From an uncultured Gemmiger sp. (GTDB lineage: Bacteria; Bacillota; Clostridia; Oscillospirales; Ruminococcaceae): a DNA stretch of 64,000 bases. The stretch covers positions 1 to 64,000 of the forward strand of contig CALXAH010000001.1 in the NCBI GenBank assembly GCA_944386225.1, written 5' to 3'. The notes below the pieces were generated by a model. The model did no database searches, had not been told where the DNA came from, and saw only the letters and a list, made by a program, of their open reading frames with translations. Shown here piece by piece: positions 1-8,160 of the stretch. How positions within the stretch are numbered: position 1 is the first letter of the stretch; each line of letters opens with the position of its first letter. Made by a program: the position numbers and the translations under genes.

Positions 1-148
1 CCTTGCTAATACGACATTTGAAAAGCCGTTGTAAGGCAGCATATTTCAGGGGAATTTGTGCAAATTGACCTGCCTCCGGGCAGCACAATTTGCGAAGAAA
101 CAACACGGGAAGATATGATATGAACAATTTACGAAATGGTACGCCGTA
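1..148. mobile_element. Distal end of an integrated element (inferred)
   Basis: This stretch is visibly richer in A+T than the rest of the window and directly abuts a tRNA-Arg 3' half. It cannot supply the tRNA 5' half, because nothing in it pairs with the acceptor or anticodon strands. It has no convincing gene. It contains the palindrome AATTTG-TG-CAAATT (53-66) and a nested hairpin (60-93) in which GCAAATTG pairs with CAATTTGC and CTGCC pairs with GGCAG. These may be recombinase arm-type sites. I infer that it is the far end of an island or prophage whose body lies to the left. Confidence 0.55.
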
Positions 149-192
149 CTCCTAAGGGCTAGTTGAGGGTTCGATTCCCCCAGGGGGTGCCA
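149..192 (+). tRNA. 3' half of tRNA-Arg(CCU), partial; attachment-site duplicate
   Basis: The sequence runs from the anticodon loop CTCCTAA (149-155, anticodon CCT at 151-153) through the 3' anticodon strand GGGCT. It continues through a T-arm with loop TTCGATT (170-176) to the acceptor 3' strand AGGGGGT (182-188), discriminator G and an encoded CCA (190-192). It closely matches the 3' half of bacterial tRNA-Arg(CCU), such as E. coli argW. The bases upstream (CCGTA) do not pair with GGGCT, and no acceptor 5' strand is present, so this is not a functional tRNA. It is best read as the duplicated tRNA 3' end left at the distal attachment site of an integrated element, with the intact gene at the other end outside the window. 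Confidence 0.75.
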
Positions 193-196
193 AAAA

Positions 197-228
197 ATCC
201 CGGATGCCGCTGCATCCGGGATTTTTTT
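197..228 (+). terminator. Rho-independent terminator of the tRNA-Arg locus
   Basis: A 10-bp stem (197-206 pairing with 213-222) is followed by a run of T. It follows the CCA end directly and was probably the native terminator of the tRNA gene. Confidence 0.8.
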
Positions 229-262
229 GTCGGATCTGTTTCAACTCTTGCGAAAGAAAGGC

Positions 263-292
263 TTGACAGATTTAGTCTACACCATGTAGAAT
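263..292 (+). promoter_or_regulatory. Promoter of the blaI-M56 operon
   Basis: TTGACA (263-268) and TAGAAT (287-292) are separated by 18 bp and lie about 40 bp upstream of the regulator start codon. The -10 overlaps the first operator palindrome, which fits autorepression. Confidence 0.65.
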
Positions 293-316
293 CATAGTAG
301 GTTTACAAACTGTAGA
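276..316. promoter_or_regulatory. Two BlaI/MecI-type operators
   Basis: Site 1 is TCTACA-CCA-TGTAGA (276-290), a perfect 6-bp inverted repeat. Site 2 is TTTACA-AAC-TGTAGA (302-316). Both fit TYTACA-N3-TGTAGA, and their centres are 26 bp apart. BlaI, MecI and CopY repressors are known to bind TACA/TGTA dyads. Binding by the adjacent regulator is inferred. Confidence 0.65.
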
Positions 317-332
317 ACAAGGAGGTGCCGGT

Positions 333-692
333 ATGCGTGACGGAAAACTGGGCGCGGTGGAATCCCGCTTTGCGGACATTGTCTGGCGGGAGGGGCCGCT
401 GCCCTCCAGCCGCCTGGCTGCTCTGGCCCAAGAGGAACTGGGCTGGAAAAAATCCACCACCTACACAGTGCTCAAGCGGTTGTGCGAAGGTGGGCTGCTG
501 CAGAATGAAAAGGGCACGGTGAGCGCCCGGATGAGCCGGGAGGAATTTTACGCGGCCCGCAGCGAGCAGTTTGTGGAGGAAACCTTTGCCGGGTCGCTGC
601 CCGCGTTTCTGGCGGCGTTCAGCACCCGCAAGAAGCTTTCCGACCGGGAGATCGACCAGCTGCAGGCGCTGATCGACCGGATGAGGGGGTGA
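333..692 (+). CDS. BlaI/MecI/CopY family repressor
   Basis: This 119-residue protein has the winged-helix fold of the BlaI/MecI family. Its N-terminal two thirds bind DNA (residues about 8-75, including the KKSTTYTVLKRL recognition segment). The C-terminal helices (FVEETFAGSLPAFLAAF) form the dimer region, where the M56 peptidase of such systems normally cuts. The start follows an AAGGAGG site at 319-325. The gene lies behind two TACA/TGTA operators and 4 bp before the M56 gene, so it most likely represses its own operon until the membrane protease inactivates it. The inducing signal is unknown; the partner has no penicillin-binding domain, so it need not be a beta-lactam. Confidence 0.85.
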   Translation: MRDGKLGAVESRFADIVWREGPLPSSRLAALAQEELGWKKSTTYTVLKRLCEGGLLQNEKGTVSARMSREEFYAARSEQFVEETFAGSLPAFLAAFSTRKKLSDREIDQLQALIDRMRG

Positions 693-696
693 GCGT

Positions 697-2412
697 ATGA
701 CCCTTGGCGCGGTATTTGCCCGGGTGCTGGCCATGAGCCTGACCGGCGCGCTGGCGATTCTTGTGGTATGTCTGGCGCGGCCTATGCTGCGCCGGGCTCC
801 CGCCTGGCTGACCTGCCTGCTGTGGGGCGTGGTGCTGGTACGGCTGCTCTGCCCGGCAGGGCTGCCGCTGCTGCCCGCCTCCGCCGGCGCCCAGCCGCTG
901 GCGGGCTTGGCCGACGACTATGTGGGCGAAATACATATTTACTACGACATTGCCCCCGAATACACACAGGCAGTGGAGGCGGGCCTTGTGCCGGTGGAGG
1001 ATGAATCAGGCGCCCGCTATGTGGTGACCGCCCCCGACGGGATCAGCGAGCCCGCTACCGTGGGCAACCGGGTATTTCCGGTACTGGGCGTGGTATGGCT
1101 GCTGGGGGCGGCGGTGCTGCTGGGAACCGAGGCGGTGCGCTGGCTGCGGCTGCGCCGCCGGCTGGCGGGTTGTCTGAAGCTGCGGGGCCGGGTTTACCTG
1201 GCCGACCACATTGAGACCCCCTTTGTGATGGGGTTTTTCCGCCCCCGCATCTACCTGCCCTCCTGGCTGAACGAGGAGGAACAGGCTCTGATCCTGCTGC
1301 ACGAGGAACAGCACATCCGCCATCTGGATCATCTGACCCGCCTGCTGGCCTGGGCGGCGCTCTGCATCCACTGGTTCAACCCGCTGGTCTGGATGGGCTT
1401 TGCCCTGTCCGGTCGGGATATGGAGATCCGCTGCGACGAGAACGCCACCCGCGGCCTCTCCCCCGCCCGCCGGGCCGACTACGCCGCCGCGCTGCTGCGG
1501 TTTGCGGCGGGACGGCGGCGGTTCTCCCCGTCGCCCGCCTTCAGCGAGGGGGACGCGGGGGCCCGGATCCGCCGTCTGGCCCGCTGGAAGCGTCCGGCGG
1601 CCTGGGTGGTAGGGATTGCCCTGGTTTTCTGCGGGATGCTGGCAGTTGCGCTGCTGGCCGACCCGGCGCCCGCCCCGCCGGAAAGCCCGGCGCTGCCCGC
1701 GCCGTCCTACACGGCGGAACCGCCCCCCGCTCCCGAAGAAGAAACCCTGGAGACGCTGCCGCCGATGAACTACACCCCCGCCCGGAGTCTGGATGAGCTG
1801 CTGGCAGAATACGGCTTTACCGGGACGGAGCCCTATGCCCGCTGGCCTGCGGAGGGCGAAGCGGAACTGACCCTCTGGTTTGACCCGGCCCGGGAGGTGG
1901 GCTGCGGGGCGCTGTATACCGGCGACGAGGAGCGGCCCTTCTTCTTTGATGAAACCGGCCCCTGCTACTATAGCAATCTCCGGGACTACTGGCCCGACGA
2001 CCCCTTTGACCCGGCCTGTGCCCTGGCCGAAGACCCGGAAAGCATCGTTCTGGACTATGCGGAATCCACCACCCGGGACGAGGCGGGCCGGATCACCCGG
2101 TGGGAGGCAACCGGCTATTATGAGGACGACGGCCAGCGGGTGCCGGTGCGGTCGGACGACTACGTCTACCGGCCGGACGGTACGCTGGACTACCGGGACT
2201 ACTACCACAACGACCGGCTGTTCGGCACCTGGTTTTTCAGCTGCCGCCTGTACTACGACGGCCTGCAGCGGCTGACCCGGGTAAAAGGGTATGTGACCCA
2301 CGGGTATATGTACTACTACTATTGGTACGACGAGACTGGCGCGCCGGTATGGCAGCTCTGCCTGGACCAGAGTGGCGGGCAGCTGGGCGCCTGGATGACC
2401 CCTTTGACATAA
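697..2412 (+). CDS. BlaR1/MecR1-like M56 membrane metallopeptidase with YD-like extracellular domain
   Basis: This 571-residue protein has the BlaR1/MecR1 layout: hydrophobic helices near residues 5-27, 33-52, 127-147 and 298-320, and a zinc protease motif HEEQH at residues 202-206 in the cytoplasmic M56 domain. Known relatives cut the partner BlaI repressor after sensing a ligand outside the cell. The exported part (about 325-571) differs from the usual penicillin-binding sensor. After a Pro/Ala-rich linker it carries tyrosine-rich units resembling YD/RHS repeats (DEAGRITRWEATGYYED, YRPDGTLDYRDYYHND, YDGLQRLTRVKGY, YDETGAPVW). No serine-active-site motif of beta-lactam sensors is visible. 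It should act with the upstream repressor; its targets beyond this operon cannot be seen. Confidence 0.8.
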   Translation: MTLGAVFARVLAMSLTGALAILVVCLARPMLRRAPAWLTCLLWGVVLVRLLCPAGLPLLPASAGAQPLAGLADDYVGEIHIYYDIAPEYTQAVEAGLVPVEDESGARYVVTAPDGISEPATVGNRVFPVLGVVWLLGAAVLLGTEAVRWLRLRRRLAGCLKLRGRVYLADHIETPFVMGFFRPRIYLPSWLNEEEQALILLHEEQHIRHLDHLTRLLAWAALCIHWFNPLVWMGFALSGRDMEIRCDENATRGLSPARRADYAAALLRFAAGRRRFSPSPAFSEGDAGARIRRLARWKRPAAWVVGIALVFCGMLAVALLADPAPAPPESPALPAPSYTAEPPPAPEEETLETLPPMNYTPARSLDELLAEYGFTGTEPYARWPAEGEAELTLWFDPAREVGCGALYTGDEERPFFFDETGPCYYSNLRDYWPDDPFDPACALAEDPESIVLDYAESTTRDEAGRITRWEATGYYEDDGQRVPVRSDDYVYRPDGTLDYRDYYHNDRLFGTWFFSCRLYYDGLQRLTRVKGYVTHGYMYYYYWYDETGAPVWQLCLDQSGGQLGAWMTPLT

Positions 2413-2415
2413 GCG

Positions 2416-2452
2416 AAAAATGCCCCGGCGGGAATCCCGCCGGGGCATTTTT
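2416..2452 (+). terminator. Terminator after the M56 gene
   Basis: A GC-rich stem (TGCCCCGGCGGGA pairing with TCCCGCCGGGGCA) is flanked by AAAAA and TTTTT. Confidence 0.85.
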
Positions 2453-2547
2453 GTACCTTTCCGCCAACCTTAACAAATCGTAAGGCAGCGCAAAGGCAGA
2501 CGAAAGAAAGGGCCGGTATACTAAGGGCCAGAAAGGAGGCGGACGGC

Positions 2548-3273
2548 ATGACCGAACGGACGCCGCGGGCACGGCCCATCATTGAGGTACGGGGCCTGCG
2601 CAAGGAATACCCCCTGGGGGACGAAACGGTGGTGGCCCTCAAGAATATCAACCTGACCATCATGCGGGGGGAAATCTGCTGCATATTCGGCACCTCCGGT
2701 TCCGGCAAAAGCACCCTGCTCAACCAGCTGGCCGGGATGGAAAAGCCCACCCGGGGCGAGGTGCGGATCGGCGGTGCGCCGGTATCCCGCATGAGCGAGG
2801 AACAGCTGGCCGCCTTCCGCCAGCGGCATCTGGGGTTTGTGTTCCAGGCCTACAACCTGCTGCCGGGGCTGACCGCCACCGAAAACGTGGCCATGCCGCT
2901 GTTGTTCCGGGGTGTGCCCCCGGCCCAGCGGGACGCCGCCGCCCGGGAGATGCTGAAACGGGTGGGGCTGGCCCACCGGCTGGATCACTACCCGGGTCAG
3001 ATGTCCGGCGGCCAGCAGCAGCGGGCGGGTATCGCCCGGGCTTTTCTGGCAAGGCCGGACGTGGTGTTTGCGGACGAACCCACCGGCAACCTGGATTCCA
3101 AAACCACCGTGGAGGTCATGGAGATGATCTGCGGCTTTGCACGGGATTTTCACCAGACCATCGTACTGGTCACCCACGACCCGGAGATGGCCCAATACGC
3201 CGACCGCATCGTGACCCTGATCGACGGGGAGATCGTGCGGGATGAAACGACAAAAAGGAGAGGATTGACATGA
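2548..3273 (+). CDS. ABC transporter ATP-binding protein, MacB/LolD type
   Basis: This 241-residue ATPase powers an ABC exporter or lipoprotein/envelope-type transporter. It has the Walker A motif GTSGSGKST (residues 48-56), signature MSGGQQQRAGIARA, Walker B VVFADEPTGNLDS and H-loop VTHD. The MacB/LolD subgroup is indicated by the EPTGNLDS segment and by an FtsX-like permease two genes downstream. An AAAGGAGG site lies 7-8 bp before the start, and a TATACT -10-like element lies at 2517-2522. Its stop overlaps the next start codon (ATGA at 3270-3273), so the operon is translationally coupled. Substrate unknown. Confidence 0.9.
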   Translation: MTERTPRARPIIEVRGLRKEYPLGDETVVALKNINLTIMRGEICCIFGTSGSGKSTLLNQLAGMEKPTRGEVRIGGAPVSRMSEEQLAAFRQRHLGFVFQAYNLLPGLTATENVAMPLLFRGVPPAQRDAAAREMLKRVGLAHRLDHYPGQMSGGQQQRAGIARAFLARPDVVFADEPTGNLDSKTTVEVMEMICGFARDFHQTIVLVTHDPEMAQYADRIVTLIDGEIVRDETTKRRGLT

Positions 3274-5036
3274 AGCGATCTGTATTGCGGCGCGCTGCGG
3301 CCGCTCTGGCGGCGGTACTGGCGCTGACCGCCCTGCCCATGGCCGCTCTGGCCGACAGCGATACCACCGCGGAACCCCCTGCGCCGGTCGCCCCGGCAGA
3401 TACCGCGGTACTGCCGGGGGTACTGATCTCCCGCAGCGATATGACCGATCTGCCCGCCGGGCAGGAAACCGAGATCACCGTTTCCTTTCAGAATCTGGGA
3501 GACGCGGCGCTGCACAAGCCGGTGGCGGCCTTTACCCCTTCCGAGGGCATCAGCCTGTCCGGCGGCGCGTCCAGCTTTCTGCTGGAGGATATTCCCGGCG
3601 GCGGCACCGGTACCGTCAAGGTAAAGGTGCGGGCGGCGGACACGGCTTCCGGCGCCCAGACCCTGGGCGTGGAACTGCGCTACGCTTACGGTGAAGACCC
3701 CACCGCCCAGAACGGCGTATCCAGCGACCGGCTGACCATTCCGGTAGCCGCCAAACCCGCCGCTGCGGCGCCGCTGGTGCTGATTGGCCGGTCGGATATT
3801 TCCAGCCCCATCTCTCCGAACGAGGTGTTCAATCTGGACATTACCTTCAAGAACACCGGTTCGGTGACGGTGACCGGCGCAGCCGCCACTATTGCCCCCT
3901 CCGAGAGCCTGAGCCTGCTGAACGCCAGCTCCACCTTCCCGGTGCCGGACATTGCCCCGGGCAAAACCAGCACCATCAGCATCCGGCTGCAGGGCGCCAA
4001 GGAGATCACCTCCGTCGCCCAGAGCCTGAGCGTGGATCTTCGGTTTACCTACAACAGCGCGGGCACCCCCACCGCGGGCAGTGCCGGTGACAAGGTGAAT
4101 ATCCCCGCCAAGGCGGCCGCGGCCGCCGGTTCGTCGGAGGCGCCGGTGCCCAACATTGTCGTAAGCAAGTTTGACTACGGCGGAAAACCGGTACCGGCGG
4201 GCGGAGATTTCCCGCTGTCCTTCACCTTTGAGAACACCGGCAGCACCCGGGTGGAAAACATTGTGGCCACGGTGGACGGCGGCGAATGCTTCACCGTGAG
4301 CGGCGGCACCAACACCGCCCATTACAAGGATCTGGCACCCGGCAAGACCCAGACCCAGCAGCTGCCCATGCAGGCGGTGCCCACCTGCAAAAGCGGCGCC
4401 CAGGGCATCACGGTCAGTTTCAAATACGAGTACGTGGACAACGGCAAGCGAACCCCGGTAACGGCGGATATCCGTCTGTCGGTGCCGGTATCGCAGCCGG
4501 ACCGGTTCCAGATCAACGCGCCGGTATCCGCGGGCATGCCCCAGGCCGGCTCTGAAAGCGAGATCACCCTGTCCTATGTGAACAAGGGCCGGGCGGACAT
4601 CGGCAACCTGGAAGCCAGCCTGGTGGGCGAGGGCTTTGAGTCCCCTGCCAGCGTGCAGTACCTGGGCAACGTGACCGCCGGTTCCTCCGGCAACATAGGG
4701 TTCGCCTTTACCCCGGAGCAGGCCGGCGAACTGAAACTGACCGTCAAGATCACCTACGAGGAAGCCGACATGCAGGCCCAGACCAAAGAGTTCCCGCTGA
4801 CCCTGCAGGTGGAGGAAGCCCTTCCCGAAGTTGACTTTTCCGAGGATCTGCCCGAAGAACAGCCGGGCCTGCCCGGCTGGCTGCCGGCAATCCCCATTGC
4901 GCTGGCGGCGGTCGCGGCCGGGGTGGTGCTGTTCCTGCGGCTGCGCAAGCGCAAGGCCGAAGCGGCCGCGCTGGGCGGCGACAGCTGGAGCTGGCAGCCG
5001 GATGATCCCGACACCGGTACCGGTGGGGAGGAATGA
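3270..5036 (+). CDS. Exported CARDB/NEW3-type repeat protein, membrane-anchored
   Basis: The 588-residue product has a Sec signal peptide (about residues 1-28, ending PMAALA), then four successive beta-sandwich units of about 110-130 residues. They share the pattern of hydrophobic strand, ENTG/KNTG turn and acidic tail, as in CARDB/NEW3 (COG1361) domains. A C-terminal membrane helix (LPGWLPAIPIALAAVAAGVV) and a basic stop-transfer follow. It sits between the ATPase and the permease of an ABC system, so it is probably its extracytoplasmic partner, occupying the place of MacA although it is unrelated in sequence. No catalytic residues are evident. Function inferred from context only. Confidence 0.7.
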   Translation: MKRSVLRRAAAALAAVLALTALPMAALADSDTTAEPPAPVAPADTAVLPGVLISRSDMTDLPAGQETEITVSFQNLGDAALHKPVAAFTPSEGISLSGGASSFLLEDIPGGGTGTVKVKVRAADTASGAQTLGVELRYAYGEDPTAQNGVSSDRLTIPVAAKPAAAAPLVLIGRSDISSPISPNEVFNLDITFKNTGSVTVTGAAATIAPSESLSLLNASSTFPVPDIAPGKTSTISIRLQGAKEITSVAQSLSVDLRFTYNSAGTPTAGSAGDKVNIPAKAAAAAGSSEAPVPNIVVSKFDYGGKPVPAGGDFPLSFTFENTGSTRVENIVATVDGGECFTVSGGTNTAHYKDLAPGKTQTQQLPMQAVPTCKSGAQGITVSFKYEYVDNGKRTPVTADIRLSVPVSQPDRFQINAPVSAGMPQAGSESEITLSYVNKGRADIGNLEASLVGEGFESPASVQYLGNVTAGSSGNIGFAFTPEQAGELKLTVKITYEEADMQAQTKEFPLTLQVEEALPEVDFSEDLPEEQPGLPGWLPAIPIALAAVAAGVVLFLRLRKRKAEAAALGGDSWSWQPDDPDTGTGGEE

Positions 5037-5039
5037 TCC

Positions 5040-6380
5040 ATGCGCAAACAGGATCTGTTCCGCCTGTGCCTGCAGAATCTGCTGCGCAAGCGTTCCCGCA
5101 CCTTTCTTACGGTGCTGGGGGTGGTGATCGGCGGCTGTTCCATCGTGATCATGGTGTCGCTGGGCATCGGCATGAAAGAAGCCCAGGATAAACTGCTGAG
5201 CCAGCTGGGCGACCTGACCATCATTACCGTGACCGCGCCCCAGGGCGGGCGGGGCAAGGTGAAGCTGGACGACGCGCTGGTCAATCGGCTGAAAGGCCTG
5301 AAAGGCGCCGAGGCCGTCATGCCCCGCCAGAGCCTGGAAGTAGATTCCGTGAAGCTGTACGCCGGGTCGTCCAAGCGGTACGTGGCAGACTGGGTTCCGG
5401 TGGCGGGGCTGGACACCGCCGCGCTGGAACCGATGGGTTTCCGGCTGACCGAAGGCGAAAACATCTCCCATGCCGGAGACGTGATCCTGGGCCAGTATGC
5501 TGCCTACGGTTTCCGGGACACCCTGCGCCCCGAGGGGGCCAACACGGTGGACCGGTGGAGCGGCGGCTGGGACGACAACGGCCAGCTGGCCGACCCGCCC
5601 CCCGCCTATTTTGACCCGATGAAGGAAAAACTGACCCTGGAACTGGAAAACGGGGAATACAAGGCCATCCTGGTGCTGAACCCGGTAGGCGTCACCAGGG
5701 AGGACTACTCCAAAGGCAGCGAAACCAGCGAAGGCATCCTGCTGGATCTGAAGGATCTGAAAGCCCTGGCGGAAAAGCTGCACGCCGTAAAGAAAGGGGC
5801 CTCCCCCTACCAGTCCATCCTGGTCAAGGCCACCAGCATCAGCCAGGTGGCCGAACTGGAAAAGCAGATCAAGGCGCTGGGCTGCGCCACCGAGTCCATG
5901 GAAAGCATCCGCCAGCCCATGGAAAAGGAAGCCCGGCAGAAGCAGATGATGCTGGGCGGGCTGGGCGCGATCTCGCTGGTGGTGGCTGCCATCGGCATCA
6001 CCAACACCATGATCATGTCCATTTCGGAACGCACCAAGGAGATCGGTGTGATGAAGGCGCTGGGCTGCTACGTGCGGGATATCCGCCAGCTGTTCCTAGC
6101 CGAGGCCGGGGTGATCGGCCTGATGGGCGGGGTGGTCAGCTGTGTGATCAGCTGCATCGCGGCGCTGATTGCCAATCTGGCAGCCATGGGCGGCCCCACG
6201 CCGGAAAACTTCCGGCTGGCGATACTGGGCGGCGAAAATGCCACCCGGGTCTGTGTGACCCCGCCCTGGCTGCTGCTCTTTGCCATCGTATTCTCGGTGC
6301 TCATCGGTCTTGGTTCCGGCTACTACCCGGCGGACAAGGCGGTGCGTATCCCCGCTCTGGAAGCCATCAAGAGCGACTGA
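5040..6380 (+). CDS. ABC transporter permease, MacB/FtsX family
   Basis: This 446-residue integral membrane protein has the MacB layout. One helix lies near residues 18-40 (FLTVLGVVIGGCSIVIMVSLG). A large extracytoplasmic domain (about 45-300) follows, then three C-terminal helices in an FtsX-like block containing TKEIGVMKALG (about residues 330-340). It pairs with the ATPase two genes upstream, and only 3 bp separate it from the exported CARDB-type gene. Systems of this class transduce mechanical force across the envelope or export peptides and drugs; the substrate is not predictable here. The gene converges on a sensor kinase that could control the system, but no regulatory link is shown. 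Confidence 0.88.
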   Translation: MRKQDLFRLCLQNLLRKRSRTFLTVLGVVIGGCSIVIMVSLGIGMKEAQDKLLSQLGDLTIITVTAPQGGRGKVKLDDALVNRLKGLKGAEAVMPRQSLEVDSVKLYAGSSKRYVADWVPVAGLDTAALEPMGFRLTEGENISHAGDVILGQYAAYGFRDTLRPEGANTVDRWSGGWDDNGQLADPPPAYFDPMKEKLTLELENGEYKAILVLNPVGVTREDYSKGSETSEGILLDLKDLKALAEKLHAVKKGASPYQSILVKATSISQVAELEKQIKALGCATESMESIRQPMEKEARQKQMMLGGLGAISLVVAAIGITNTMIMSISERTKEIGVMKALGCYVRDIRQLFLAEAGVIGLMGGVVSCVISCIAALIANLAAMGGPTPENFRLAILGGENATRVCVTPPWLLLFAIVFSVLIGLGSGYYPADKAVRIPALEAIKSD

Positions 6381-6539
6381 CCTTCGCTGAAAGGGCCGCG
6401 CGGGCGTTTGCCGCCTCCTCCCTCACGGCGGCTGTCCGGCCGGGGCATCTCCTCTCGCCCCGGACCGGTTCCCTCTCCCCCCCGCCCGCCGGTTCTTTTC
6501 ATATACACCGCCCGGTTCCCTCGCCGGGCATACACAGTA

Positions 6540-6577
6540 CAGACGCGCTTGCCCTGCCAGGCAAGCGCGTCTGTGTT
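6540..6577. terminator. Bidirectional terminator between permease and kinase genes
   Basis: A perfect 14-bp stem (6540-6553 pairing with 6560-6573) lies between two convergent genes. The preceding bases 6381-6539 hold no gene that I can support. Confidence 0.7.
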
Positions 6578-6585
6578 TGTTGTAT

Positions 6586-8160
6586 TCAGGCTTTGTCCAG
6601 CGGCAGGGTCATCACAAATTCGGTGCTGCGGCCGGGGGCGGGGCGGGGATTCAAAGCGATGGTGCCGCCGTGCTTTTCCACGATGCGGCGGGTGATGGAC
6701 AGCCCCAGCCCGCTGCCGCTGCCGGTGCGGGAATCGCTGCCGGTGACAAAAGGTTCAAAGATGCGGCTGCGGCGTTCCGGCGGGATGCCGTTGCCGTTGT
6801 CCGCCACCCGGACAGTAACGGTTCCGGGGCCGGTTTCCAGTTCCACATACAGCGCGGTGCCCAGCCGGTTATACCGCAGCGAATTGCTCAGCAGATTATC
6901 CAATGCCCGGCTCAGCTGCAGCTCGTCCACCTGGCACCAGACCGGGGATTCCGGAATATCCGGTTCCAGCGAAAAGCCCGCCAGGTCGATCTCGTCGTAC
7001 CGGGCGGCCAGGTAGGCCCGCAGGAACTCGCACAGATCCACCCGCCGCGGATGCAGCACAAACCGGGGATGCTCCACCTTGCTGTACTCGTGGAATGCCC
7101 CTGCCAGTTCCGCCAGGGACGCCGCCTTGCGCTGGATCATCCGCAGATACCGCTCCTGCTCCTCGGGGGGCACCTTACCGTCGCAGATGGCGTCGATGGT
7201 CCCGGAGATCACCGTGACCGGGGTCTTGATGTCGTGGGAAATGTCGGCGATCAGCTTCTGACGGCCCTCGTCCAGGCGGCGGCGTTCCGCCTCGCTGGCG
7301 GCCAGCAGATCGGCGTACCGGTCCAGGCTTTCGCCGATGCGGCGGATCTCCCGGGGGCCACCGCAGTTCCCGGCCCGCACGTTCCGCCCGGCGGCCTGGG
7401 CCTCCAGGGCGGTGTTCAGGGTCTGCAGCGGGCGGGCGATGCGCCGGCGCAGCCGCCAGATGAACAGCCCGGCCACCGCCAGATACAGCGGCACAAACAG
7501 CAGCCAGACCAGGCCGCTGCGCCGGAACGCCTGCTGGTAGGCCGTTTCGCTGGGGCTGCCCTCGCGCAGCAGCAGGGTGCGCCCGTCCGCCAGCTGCGCC
7601 CGGTACAGATAGCTGCCCGCAAAGCGGCTGCCGGTCAGATAGGCGTATTCCTCCGGGGTGTAGACGGTTTTGCCGTCCTCCAGCCCGCCCAGCAGCACCC
7701 GGTATTCCGCATCCAGCAACGCAACCCGTGTCTGTTCGGCGCCGTCCCGGCCCTGCATATCGTGATACACCAGAAGATACCGCAGACCCTCCCCACGGTC
7801 GGTCAGGGGATACACGTCCACCGTGGACGGTTCCTCCCACCGGGGCACACAGGCCACCAGGGATGCGGGCAGCGCGCTGTCAAAATCGTCCCCGGTTGCG
7901 TAGAGCAGGCTGCCCGCCGGGTCGTATACGGCAAAATCGCTTTCCTTGTTCAGATACCGGCGCAGCTCCTCGTACCGGCCCTGTTCCAGCGCCGGATCGG
8001 CCAGCAGGGAATCCCAGTCCGACAAAAACCAGGCCTGCAGCATGGTCAGGCTCCACAGCAGAAACACCACTACCGCAATGGCCAGCAGGGTAACCGAAAA
8101 CAGCAGATACTGCCGGGCCAGCAGGCCGAACAGACTGCCGGATGCGCGTTTATTTTTCAA
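6586..8160 (-). CDS. Sensor histidine kinase
   Basis: This 524-residue membrane kinase has helices near residues 15-38 and 205-227 that bound an extracytoplasmic sensor region of about 165 residues. A HAMP-like segment, the H box ISHDIKTP with phosphorylated His309, and a HATPase domain (DNGNGIPPE, then GSGSGLGLSI) follow. It autophosphorylates and passes phosphate to the response regulator encoded just upstream, whose reading frame it overlaps by 11 bp. The exported sensor region has no motif that I recognise, so the stimulus is unknown. The convergent ABC operon is a plausible target by position only. Confidence 0.9.
   Translation of the reverse strand: MKNKRASGSLFGLLARQYLLFSVTLLAIAVVVFLLWSLTMLQAWFLSDWDSLLADPALEQGRYEELRRYLNKESDFAVYDPAGSLLYATGDDFDSALPASLVACVPRWEEPSTVDVYPLTDRGEGLRYLLVYHDMQGRDGAEQTRVALLDAEYRVLLGGLEDGKTVYTPEEYAYLTGSRFAGSYLYRAQLADGRTLLLREGSPSETAYQQAFRRSGLVWLLFVPLYLAVAGLFIWRLRRRIARPLQTLNTALEAQAAGRNVRAGNCGGPREIRRIGESLDRYADLLAASEAERRRLDEGRQKLIADISHDIKTPVTVISGTIDAICDGKVPPEEQERYLRMIQRKAASLAELAGAFHEYSKVEHPRFVLHPRRVDLCEFLRAYLAARYDEIDLAGFSLEPDIPESPVWCQVDELQLSRALDNLLSNSLRYNRLGTALYVELETGPGTVTVRVADNGNGIPPERRSRIFEPFVTGSDSRTGSGSGLGLSITRRIVEKHGGTIALNPRPAPGRSTEFVMTLPLDKA

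Noticed and set aside
120..155. A short reading frame (ATG to TAA) ending in the tRNA anticodon loop
   Set aside because: It has eleven codons and no ribosome site; the stop is simply the TAA of CTCCTAA.
117..192. A complete tRNA-Arg gene
   Set aside because: The 5' bases pair with neither the acceptor nor the anticodon 3' strand, so only the 3' half is present.
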